Shown here piece by piece: positions 37,101 through 48,081 of a DNA stretch of 64,000 nucleotides. Position 1 is the first letter of the stretch. Each line of letters begins with the position of its first letter. Below the pieces are notes generated by a model. That model searched no databases. It was given only the letters and a program-made list of their open reading frames with translations, and was not told the DNA's origin. The translations under genes and the position numbers were made by a program. The DNA comes from Lunularia cruciata (Eukaryota > Streptophyta > Marchantiopsida > Lunulariales > Lunulariaceae): positions 67,956,944-68,020,943 of the forward strand of contig OX419755.1 of NCBI GenBank assembly GCA_948567375.1, read 5' to 3'.

Positions 37101-39598
37101 AAGTACACCTCAAACGATGCAGAAGCAGAACAGAAGATCTTTGTTAAGGAGAAGATATAACCTATTCCCAAATGTGAGAACGAAGGCCCGTGGCAGAGTA
37201 ATGTCTCTGAACGCTCTAAACATGTCACTACAGTTTCAGACAAGACCACTAAAATGACGAAACAAGAGGTCCTTACTTTGTGGGCTCTGGCCCAACTGCT
37301 TCACAGAGCTCGTACAGTTGATTGGCTACCATGTATCTTACCCTCCATGACTTGTCCTGATCATTGGAAATATTTAGTTAGTAACGACAAGGTCCAGCAC
37401 CTTTGACAAAGAAATCTGCTAAAACTGACGAACAGTAGGGCTGCAATGAAACACTCGATGCTACAGTACAAAGCCGACAGTAACTCATAGATTGAGTAAG
37501 ATAAGGTTAAGGGATAACGACCCCATCGTCTAGTGGCCTAGGACACCTCTCTTTCAAGGAGGCGAACACAACATTTAATCAGATTTTGAGCAAGAGTACG
37601 AGCTGCAAGGAACTCGCTAGCCTAGAAACTGGGTTGTCATACGGCAAAGTACAGTACGACAGTACTAATAACCATGAGGTAACAACCATCCAAGAATAAT
37701 AGTTAGACATGCGACATACCTGTGAAAAGGAGACAATCACTGGCAAAATGTTTGTGATACAGTCAGCAGGCTCAAGTAGCTTTCCTAGAGCGGCACATCC
37801 TTCAACTGATAGTAATCTCACAGAATCTTGATCTGCCAAAACGCACTCGAGTCAGCAAAGTGAACCAAGCTGAGACCATTAGAAAAGAAAAGCTTGAAAA
37901 GTTGGAAATCCGTACAGAAAGCTAACGTATAGAGCCACACCGTCTTGAGTAAGATCCCTGAAGAGAGTCATGATGTCCGTTTTCAAATAACTTGATTCCA
38001 CGGTTGCTGCAAACTTTCCCAGGTTCAAGCCAGCGGATCTCCTGACCATGGGCATATCATCATGACACAGCTGATTGTAGACTGATCTCAACTCAGCACG
38101 AAGAAGATCCGGGGCACTCGGATAAGCAATGTGGAAGAGCCCACAGGCGGAAACACGGGCGGTGAACCACTCGCCAGCACCCAGTCTCTGCGAAATGCAG
38201 AATAACTTAAGAGGAGTTTTGTGTATTTTTAAACGGACAACTTGAATTCTTTTAAATCATGTTGCAACCTGTGGTGAGTGAAGTGTGATTATGCATAAGC
38301 CAGGTACATGTAGACTATCCCATAAATGACGATTAAGCCTTGTACATTCACCTAAAGGAATCCGCATCCAGCCTTAAATATTCTCCTCGGTATCAGCGTC
38401 ACCAAAACAACAGGTTACAATTTTGTATCCATCTTAATGCCAGTGCCCCTGATATGTCCACATAGTAACAGGATTCTTGGCCTGGAATGTATTTACTTCA
38501 TAATCCTTTTACTGGTCTAATTTCACAATGAAACCTTGATACCCAGAAAAATTCGGATCCGATGAAAATCGGGAGCCACCACAAGCAGAACCTCACAAGG
38601 CCCTGCGAGACCATCTAGTAGAAGAAGAGGGAGGAGAACGAATTCTTGAAGGTCGGGAAGGCCTCCCAACCCTTGCAGAATTTTGTTGAATATTCCACTC
38701 GCATTAAGGGATAGAGATAAAATTTTCAGACAATCCCATAAGACCATTGTCACCCTTTCTACTCCGTGCCCGAACGTGATCCGTATCAACCTCAGGATAC
38801 GTACATTGCGCACACCCACGATGTCTCTATCTCAAGATGAGTGCCCCTCGCCCGTTGAGCTCGAGCTCTACAGAATGACTAGGGTTCATCTGAATTTCTC
38901 CCAAAGACCCAAGAAAATAATGCTAATGCTCACGAGGCACAACGGCAGTTGCTGAAGACGGTGAAAAATTGGAATGAAGTTTAAAGCATGTACGGACCAA
39001 TACAGACCAACCAGGGGACACGATTAACATAAATTTAATAAACGATGGAGTTGGAAGTAAAAAGTTGATTGCTTGAACCCGAAATCGAGGTGGTACGACC
39101 ATTTGATCGCCATCCGACTCTCGAAGTACGGTTGGCGCATTAACAGACTTCACTAACCAGCAGTTTAAAAATGGAGAAGCACGCAAGAAGAGCATAGTCT
39201 CTCACCTTGACCAAAGGAATAAACCAGTCGACCACATCTCGCTCCTTCATTTGAGATCCAATCTTACAAAGAGACTCCACAGCCTTGTCCCGCACGACAG
39301 TCTCCTCGACCGTGCACAGAGTTTCCAATGGCGGGAGCAGCACATGTGCATGCTCAACCCCTCCGACATGAGAAATGAACGACCCCAATTCTTCGGCCAT
39401 CGCGAGCAGAACCTCGTCATCGTCATCGTTGTTCTCACTCAGAAATGGGATAAGCTCCTTCCGCGTCCTGTCCTCTCCAAGCGCCCGCGCGATTGTCGAA
39501 AGGCGGCGGATGGAATTCAACCTCAGCTGAATATCATCGTTCTTTAGCTCGTCTATCAATATTGCAATCGGATACAGTGGCTCATCCACCATGGCCAT
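34125..39598 (-). CDS. PP2AA: PP2A 65-kDa regulatory (scaffold) subunit A, twelve exons
   Basis: Scaffold of protein phosphatase 2A, built of about 15 HEAT repeats, that joins the catalytic C subunit to variable B subunits in cytosol and nucleus. Exons in transcript order: 39206-39598, 37941-38187, 37720-37832, 37277-37356, 36773-36914, 36405-36485, 36086-36190, 35582-35764, 35259-35351, 34756-34895, 34513-34579, 34125-34241. All phases join, and the sum of 1,761 nt gives 586 residues, the family's normal size. Signatures are [18 protein letters not shown] near the start, the acidic [19 protein letters not shown], the HEAT-loop phrases [68 protein letters not shown] and [12 protein letters not shown], and the C-terminal [14 protein letters not shown]. 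Intact and strongly conserved. A plastid tRNA fragment lies in its third intron. Confidence 0.97.
36520..36565. repeat. 23-bp tandem duplication in a PP2A-A intron
   Basis: GGTACTGAAGCTTTAACTTT occurs twice in direct tandem. It lies entirely in intron 5. Confidence 0.8.
37519..37565 (+). pseudogene. trnE: 5' two-thirds of a plastid-type tRNA-Glu(UUC) gene
   Basis: The sequence reads through the acceptor 5' strand, the D arm (TCGTCTAGTGGCCTAGGACA) and the anticodon arm with TTC (CCTCTCTTTCAAGGAGG), as in plastid trnE-UUC. It then breaks off at GGCGA with no T arm. Plant nuclear tRNA-Glu genes begin differently (TCCGTTGTAGTC). It is antisense to PP2A-A, in the intron between exons 3 and 4. It is best read as a small nuclear insertion of plastid DNA and is not expected to be functional. 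Confidence 0.8.
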
Positions 39599-40250
39599 CG
39601 CGACCTCAAACCAAACCTCAAAATGCTCCCCGTCCTCCCTTTCCCTGTCCTACAACCTCCACCTCCTCCTCCTCCGCCCCAGTCTACAACCCAAACTTCT
39701 CTATTCCTCCTCGCCCTGGACGAGATCTGACAACCAAAACGATCGCTCTCGCTCCTTCGCTGGCGCGCTTCCACGAAGACTGACCCCCACTCGACAAATC
39801 GTTCGTCCCCAGCAGAATGTCGTTGTTTACTTTTCTCCACACCTGTGCTTCAGCCTCTCCCTCTTCCTCACCGCCAGCACCACCACGACCACCACCAACA
39901 ACAACAACAACAGCAGCAGCAGTGGCAATGCCGAGCAGCGAGACTTCAGTCGTCTTCGTAGTAAGCCGGCATCCGCTCGTCCTCGTCCTCCTCCTGTTCT
40001 GTTCCTGCTCGTCCCGACCTCGTCTGTTCCTCGTTGGAACGCTTTCGAGCTCCTTCCGCTCGCCGCTTTTTCCACCCCTAAACTCCTTAATGTATCGCCG
40101 GAAATGGACGCCGCGTTCCAAACTGGTTTTGCTCAACTAATTCCCATCCATAAGTCGAGTCTTGTGGACTGGGCCAAATTTGTCACTTTGATATGTCATA
40201 TCTATACGGTCGATGCCCATCAACTCACATTGACGAGAATAATATTTTAA
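39599..40250 (-). promoter_or_regulatory. PP2A-A upstream region with trinucleotide repeats
   Basis: The 5' UTR and promoter should be here. It is pyrimidine-rich on the plus strand and has ACC/AAC/AGC trinucleotide runs at about 39880-39930. A 219-codon plus-strand open frame overlaps it, but its composition is low-complexity and it runs antisense into the PP2A-A start, so I do not call it a gene. Confidence 0.4.
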
Positions 40251-43200
40251 TCGATAGAGGGTTCCCTTCAATCGACCACTCTAAAATCGAAATACCATTT
40301 TTCTCTAACAAGGAGATATGTTTTGTTGGATTTCCATAATTTTTATCAAAACTTAGTATGAAACTGAGGGAGGAGATGCACATTTTCGCGTGAGATATTC
40401 TTACATACAGAAAGTAGAAAGGAAGTAGATGTTGGTGATAAGAGTATGGGGATAAGGTGTTCATCTCTTTGTGATGTGTTCAATACTTTTTGATGCTTCT
40501 TTCCTTTTTACTTATAAGAAATAGATTTATCTTTATGTGTCTCAAAGAACAAGAAGCGATATACTCTTTTGTTTTATAAAGGCGGTGATTCTTATATTAA
40601 TTAATGTAAAATGAATTTGTTAAATTAATGAACTATTTTTCTTTATTAATTTTTATCATTGCACCGTAATAATTATATAAATATATTTCCATATGATGAT
40701 ATTAAGACCGAGTCCATAAAATATTCTGCTCAAAATTCAAAGCCATAAAGAAAAAATCACATAGATAGTCCCGTATCTCTATGTCTTTACATTAGCAATC
40801 TTGGGGGTTGAATGCTTGGAACAAGGTTGCTTGAACTTTGATATACCTTAGCGGTTTTATTAGAGAAAATTTATAATAATCATAGAATAATGATGAAATA
40901 GTTATTATTTTCTCTTCTATGAGTTAACTTAATTATTACTTAAAACTACCAAAGTTATAACTAGCTTAATTGAGGACACTTTAGCTTCAACTAGGCAAGC
41001 GGTAAATACCTTATACACAACTTACCTTGCTAAGACTAAAAACAATGAGGTGAACATGGACAATATTCCATATTTTGTTCCTCTTTCAACCTATATAATT
41101 ATATCATATTAGCTCCTGAAAGTAAGAATCTAAGTACCTATAACCACCTTTTGAATATTTATTTATTAATTATGTTATTTAATTTTTTATAAATACAATG
41201 TAAGCTTCTTTTAGTGTTTATATATGAACTAAACTATTTTTTTATTTTTTTATTACTATAGCATTAAATAGGAACTTGATATCAGGCTATCTTATCTTAC
41301 AAGATAACTGAATAAAAGATAGTAATTTTTAACCTTTGATTATAGCGTGTATTTATATTGTTAAAGTCCATACGTATGCCCCGTATAATCACGTTTATAA
41401 ATAGATTTTCATCTATATTTTATAAAATAATTTACGAATATAATTTAAGCCCTACAAATGTAAAGGTAGTATCAGGTCGTCGGTTAGAGGAGGATGGTGA
41501 TGAAGATCTTAGTTATCGTGCTCCAACTTAGAAAATGTAAACAACAAACAAAGTTGGTTTATCAAGGTAGGTAAGATTCGGAGGGAAAACTCACGCACGA
41601 GTACGAGTACCAACATATCAATTAAGAAAAATAAAGAATAAAAAGAATGTTTAATATTTTATAATTATAACTAATATTAATAATTTATTATAAATCGTCT
41701 TTAAAATTTAAATTTATACTTTAAACTCCTTAGTTTATGTTACTTTAGCTTAAAACCATAACTAAAATCATTACCATAATCATCAAGGTTTAGTTTAGTT
41801 TAGTTTTAACAATACATTTTCTTAAGAATCAAATGTGTACATAGTCATCCTGTATCATTATTCTAATTTTTTGTTTAAATTTATTTTTTAATTATCAGAT
41901 TTAACTTAGAATATTATATACACACTAAAACTATTTTTTATTCACATATGATTTTTAAATAGTAAATATTAGTATAATTTAAATAATTTGTGTTACTTTT
42001 CATCATATTATTAGGATTAATAAGCATCTAATATTAGATGAAAAATATAAAATACAGTAAAAACTAGAAGAAAAAGAAGAACCCACCACCAAATACTAAG
42101 TAACTAGAAAGGAACAAAAATAGAAGCTAATATTTTAACATATGTATTTTAGAGATTTGCAAAGAAGATGACGATCTTACATCTCATATAAGACCTATTC
42201 AGATTTAGGAGAATTAAAAAGTTAAAAAATATAGATTAATATATTTTTTACTATCAACTACATAAATTTGGAATCAAAATACTACAAATATATAAATACT
42301 ATTCCATGTGATATCTATTGAGATCAAATAATTTTAAATTTAAGTTTGAAAATACAATAGTCAGATTAAAAGAGTAGATACCTTGATTATATGTTGTTAC
42401 GGTTAGATGATTCCAAAACAAAAGTTGAGTTTTTTGATATAAAATATTGTTCATATATCAAACTCAATCCAATAAGTGAGCCAATTTGGATATTTAAACT
42501 TCAAATAGAATCAGATCTAGTTTAATACCTAAAAATTGAATATCAATAAACAGAATTTTGATTTAGTTGTTATACTATTTGTACTATTTTTTTATCTAGT
42601 TTGCAAGGAGAACTATCTAATGGGTGTGGTTCTCATGAAGAATTGCGATCAAAATGCTTGATGATGGCTAATCTGTATTAAAGGTATCATTTTACATCAT
42701 ATGAGGACGGTTGATGGGGCCAATAGTATAAGTTCTCTTAGTTTTCCAACATAGTATATGGCAAATTTGGATTTGAGGGAGCTTGGTTTATCTAATTTAA
42801 GCATTTATAACTCTTTCTTGTGGTTAATGAAAGTAATCTAAAGGCTTTGTTTTGTAAGTATATGTTGGTTTGGAGCATAAAATGAGTTAGTCAAAGGAGT
42901 TTGAACTTTTGAGTTTGAGTTGTTAGTTATAGTGGAGGAAGCTAACTATTTATAGTTATAATATAGAGATTATTGTAGTAAAGTGTGTTGGGCTTGACTA
43001 TTTGTGATCAAGATCATTTGTTGCTGTGAATATCAAAATAATAAAGACTATATAGAGACTGTTGTGCTAAATTGTACTAGGCTTTGTGGTTTATGATAAT
43101 AGTAACTTTGTTGCAAGGTATCATGTACTATTATTTACACTACTTAGACAAATTGAGAGTACATGCCTAAAGCCATAAAACAAGGTTCTCATCTTTGATG

Positions 43201-43332
43201 TTGGTAGTATCTTTAGAGCTTATTTGGATGGGTGGTATCTATAATTAACTTAGCTTTGACATTCACTTAATGCAATTGACATGCTTGGTATTTTTTAAGA
43301 GGTGTTTGAAAAATTCATCAATTAATCATCAA
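40251..43332. other. AT-rich stretch without recognisable genes
   Basis: About 3 kb of markedly AT-rich sequence without long reading frames on either strand. It separates the host genes from the nested retroelements. I recognise no element termini in it; it may be an old, heavily deaminated repeat. Confidence 0.5.
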
Positions 43333-43873
43333 TGTTGTGCGTATATACATCGCTACACAACATACATCTTTGTCAACATCATACACTATAGAAGCACAAC
43401 TCACACATAAGTCATACATAGACTCTAAAGTGCCACAATAATCAGATTGTTTACCACTCTCAACTCAACTCAAATCAGTACTTGATCTGTCACTCTATAA
43501 ACTGCCAACAACTAGGTATTGATTACAGTCAAGCCACACACACTCAAGCATAGAGAATCCAGGTGACGCTCGCCGGCCTCTATCCACCATAGCTAGGAAC
43601 TAGAAGGCTCAACATCAGAGAAGTGAGCTCTATGGAGCTGCACTTTGAAAGTATACCCCCTGAACTTGAGCTAGGTCTGAACCCTAACGGTCCTACTGAT
43701 GGCACACTTGACAATGAAAAGTGACGGTGGGCCCTACCGTGAAGTCAGTACCCCAAACACAAAATCTGACTGTCGAAAAGTAGTCTCTGAGAAACTGCTC
43801 AAATAACTCTAACTATTATCACTGCAACTCTAGTGTTCGAGCATCTAGATACGACACTACAAATGACGTGACA
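43333..43873 (-). repeat. Solo LTR-like element of the PHD-type gypsy family
   Basis: On the plus strand it starts TGTTGTGCGTATATACAT and ends GACGTGACA, so it has TG...CA ends, about 541 bp. The first 310 bp match the segments starting at 43876 and 58565, which lie at the 3' ends of two gypsy copies. The last 230 bp are absent from both of those copies. Confidence 0.6.
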
Positions 43874-43875
43874 GT

Positions 43876-45790
43876 TGTTGTGCGTATATACATTGCTACA
43901 CAACATACATCACTGTCAACATCATACATTATAGAAGCACAACTCACACATAAGTCATACAAAGACTCTAAAGTGCCACAATCGCTCCTCTAGCTGGCGG
44001 TTAGGTCCCTCTAACTCCAAATAGCCATCTACTCCAAGTATATGGTATACCCTATAATGGGTAAAGATTAGGAGGCCGAGTGCTATGGAGCCCCATCGTT
44101 AGTCGCTTGTCTGCAATCTATACCATATAAAGAATGAACTAGCTATAGGTCAAGTACATCTAGGACATAACCATTGTCCTTGAGGAACCACCGTGAGGGG
44201 AGGAGTCATACATGCCATATGCCATCCTCTCAAACAACCATCACACACTAACATAATAGCAACTCTACCAGAAGAGCCACATAACATACACCTCAAGCTT
44301 GCATGTACAAGTGCCAAGCTTGGGTCCATAGTACCATCAATGTTTGGAAGGTGGCATGGCGCACAATTGTGCACATGATCCTTCCAAACAACACCATCAC
44401 ATCCTTCCAACACAAGGAATCCAGATGGCAAAACCTCACGCACTCTCAAGATAGTGCGACATGTCAAAACATCAAGTGTCATTGGTACTATATGTTGTAG
44501 ATATACATAGTTGCATGGACAAAATTGATGGATTGAGGGTCTATAACCTCCTCCTTGAATGGTAGCATAGCGTAAAGTATCTCTATGCTGAGCAATTGCC
44601 AAGTTCTCAAAGGCCATCGACATCACTCTCCAAAAGATCTCTGCTCACTGAGAACATGCGCTCATCCATACATTGGGGTCATCCAAGTCCAAAACTACAG
44701 TAACATCTCAACAAATGGCTATAGGTAAATCTAGATCTCGTCCATAGAGTAGAAAGTACGGAGAGAAGGATGCTAAGGAGGCTTGCCGGCTGAATTGATA
44801 GCCCATGGCCAACCAAGGTAACTGGAGATCCCAATCTCCCAAGTGGCCTCTTTGCAAACCATACTTTGCAATCCTCTCTTCATTATCTGTACCACTCTCT
44901 TTGCTAAGCCATCTACCTTAGGGTGATCTCGAGATGTAGTACAATGATCAATCAAAGCCTTGTCACACAAGACCTAAAACTCTCCCAAGAACTATGTACC
45001 ATGATCAGTCAAAACCTCAGTTGGTGCACCAAAATGACTAAGAACTCGATCCAGGAATGAGTAAGCTGTCCCTTCACTAGACTTGTCAAGAAGTGCCACC
45101 AACTCAATCCACTTGGAGAAGTGCTCCACCATCACCAAAACATACCAATGATGTCTCATAGTCAGCGGTAAAGGTCTAGCAAAGTCCAAACTCCAACGGT
45201 AACCCAATCCCATGATAGGTAATGGGTGTAATTGTGCCGTAGGAGCATTGAATGATGCTCTAACTTGATCACAAACCACACATCTGGCAACAAACTATTG
45301 TACCTTGGTCTGCATACCGCACCACCAATAATGGCTCTGGAGTAAGCTATATGTAGGCTTTACTCCAAAATGTCCTAGCTCCTCATGAGCATGACGGACC
45401 AATTGTGGTCTCTGAGATGGAAGTGGTACTACTCGCACTCTACCATCCTCCCATACATGCAAAAGGTGTCTACCCTCCAATCTAAACCATTTGGCTCTCT
45501 GAAGAACACGGTCTCTCTCCTTGGCCCCAATTGTGCCACCCACAACTAGTGCAAAGATAGTCCATCACTAAGACATCATCATGAATGTCTCACTAAACTT
45601 TACCAATATCTTCACTCTTTGGATCTGTGACCTCAATAACTTCTCTTGTATGCACTAAGAGAGATACCACCAAAGCCTCTGAAAATATACACGGAAAGGC
45701 CGATGCATGTCAACTTGGCACCATCTATTATGACAACCCAACAAATATCACTTTGGCGGCAATCGGGTAAGTTAAGTTTGTTCCCGTAGA
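43876..45790 (-). mobile_element. Truncated Ty3/gypsy element, copy A (integrase + PHD finger)
   Basis: Read on the minus strand it starts abruptly near 45790. It encodes the integrase zinc-binding domain (45295-45543), the integrase core with SLDFA and LTDHGT (44992-45279) and DHPKVDGLAKRVV (near 44900), and ends in a PHD finger (44150-44300) with intact C4HC3 spacing, finishing WLCPRCT before the stop. The stretch from 43876 is a copy of the LTR that lacks about 190 bp internally. Stops interrupt the frame at several places. Gag, protease, RT and RNase H are missing. Confidence 0.85.
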
Positions 45791-46593
45791 GATACGAGTC
45801 AAAATTGGTCAAATATGAAGTCAAACAGTAACAATGTAGTTCTTCTTGGTTGCGTCTTTAATCTCTTAGGTAGAAACCACACCCAGAAGAGAGTAATAAG
45901 CACTGATTTGCAATCTTGTCACAAATTCACACTTCTTAATCACAACACCATCAATTCTTTCCAAACAATCTTGATTGTGATGATTCAGGCTCCCCCAAAA
46001 ACGGCACTTCATTTCAAAACAACTTTGTCTCAGAATTATGTTCTACCCCTCCATTGAAGGCACAACTTCCTCAATCAAAATTGCTTCACATCAACTTGGC
46101 ACTGCACTCATAAATGCAGAATACTATCAACACTACAATTCCTCTCAAATCTATTGAGGCATTGCTCCACTTGCACTTCACTCAGGATCAAACACACAAA
46201 ATGAAGATCAAGGCTACAGAATCCAATATCCAACAAGCACACTGACTTGCACTTTGAATTTCTTCACACACTCACAATTACAAACACAAAGTTGATACTC
46301 AAAATCAAGCTTAAGCGACAAGCATTGCTTCACAACACTTTGCTTTATCTATTCTCAGAAATAATGAGCACTAAACAACAATTCTCTATAAATGCCACTC
46401 TTAAAGAATGAAGCAATTGACAATTATCTTCCTAATGTACCACTTCCTTACAACTCTACAAACTTGCATATCCAAAATGACAATGCACATCTTCATATCT
46501 GCCTCTTCCTATCTCAAAACTGTTGCTAATCCGATCCAATGTCTACTTCTTCCTTAGCTTTCAAACCCAAACCCGAAGTATCTTTACTTCCTA
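45791..46593. other. Spacer between two gypsy elements
   Basis: Moderately AT-rich, with CACTTC/CTCAAA-like pyrimidine motifs on the plus strand. I see no gene. Confidence 0.4.
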
Positions 46594-47850
46594 CTACTCT
46601 TTCCTCGGGTTTCTAACTCCTACATCCTCTACCAAATCTAGTAAATCTCTTTCTTGATCTGAAATTCCACTAGTAGGTAATCTTTCTAACTCCCTGTCTC
46701 CCAACCCACTTCTCTCTAATGTCTCCAATGGTAACTCCAAAGACATTTGCACTCCTACTTCATCTACTTCGGGTTTTGCTCTAACATCTTTTTGAAGTTT
46801 ATCTATCTCCAATTTCACTAAGTCTAATCTAATTGTAATATTGTCTTCTACTTCCAATATCTTCCTATCTACACGAGTTCTAAGACTGATCAACAAAGCA
46901 TTCAAGTGTGTGTCCTTTGCATGTCTCTTCCTCATCTCTTGCACCAACAACTTCAACTCGTGCAGCCTCGTTTCTTCAATATGCACACTGGCCTCTGTAC
47001 TTAGCATTGCATTCATCCTGATTACGATCTCCTTCAATGGCTCCAATCTCATTTTCCTCTCCCATTCCCGATCTGCAAGCCAATCTTCTTGGTACATTGC
47101 CAATTCTGCTTCAAACTCGGCTTTCATAGCCTCCTTCTCCTTCTCCTTCTATACAATCTTCTCCTCTTGATTATGAAGTAACTCTCTCAACCTCTCTTCT
47201 TCTCTATATCGCACTATCAACTCTCGTTGCCACAATTGCTTCTTCTCTTCTACACTCTCCATCACTTGATCGAGCTCTTGTTCCTTCTCGGCTACTCTTG
47301 CCATAGCATGGATAATCTCTAATCTCGAGTCAGCAAACTATTGCTTCAAGATTTCATTCTCAACTACTTGTCTTTCCCTTGCTATGTCACTCTTCTTTAT
47401 GAATTCCTCTTGATTCCTTGCTTCTCTCTTCAAGTTCTCAATTACTTGATTCTGTACTACTCCATCTACTTGTAGTACTTCCCTTTCCTCCTCACCTCGG
47501 ATTATACTCTTCTTCAATTTTGAGTTCTCTTCATCTAATCGGGCTAACACCTACAACACAGTCTTCACCTCTGGACACTTAGACTGCATCTCCTTCTTCC
47601 GGTGTTCTAACTTCACCAATAAAGGACACACAACCTCTCACATGTACTTCACTCCTTCACTCATGGCTACTTTGACTTGCAGAGTGATCTCCTTCTTCAC
47701 CTCTTCTTCTCTCAATACTCGCCTTCTTTGCTATAGCCGTCATATCAGAATAGATGCTTCACTTCCAGAACTTGCATTCTCCTCTTCTCTTACCTTGCTT
47801 GGACCCGCTTCACACTTCACCTTTCTCTTGGAACAAACTCTTCTCTGAAT
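46594..47850 (-). pseudogene. Broken coiled-coil ORF downstream of gypsy pol
   Basis: Two readable minus-strand pieces (47550-47338 and 47127-46594) and intervening fragments in shifted frames are rich in Glu, Lys, Arg and Leu. They have heptad-like runs, for example LKKSIIRGEEEREVLQV and LRTRVDRKILEVEDNITIRL. No known domain is evident. The ORF follows the integrase C-terminus of the 48.1-52.4 kb gypsy element on the same strand, the place where some plant gypsy lineages carry an additional ORF. It could also be a captured host fragment. Function unknown. Confidence 0.5.
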
Positions 47851-48081
47851 AGTAACTTTTCTCTCTTCCTGCTCTGGCACTTCATCTTCACCAATGTCAT
47901 CTCTCCTCCATCGTTGCTGTCACTACTCTTGTCTCCACTTTGCAATGTGAGCTTGGGTTCTTCTTCTCGTTCTGAGTCTTTGGACTTGCACTCGGCTTTG
48001 CCTTCAGATTCTTCACATTGTTGTGCTTCTTCTTCTCTATTTCAAAAAAACAAAAAATGTGGGTACCACATACCCCCTCCT

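Noticed and set aside
39591-40250. 219-codon plus-strand open frame upstream of PP2A-A
   Set aside because: It starts antisense inside the conserved PP2A-A first exon, has Ser/Pro/Thr/Asn low-complexity runs from trinucleotide repeats, and shows no domain.
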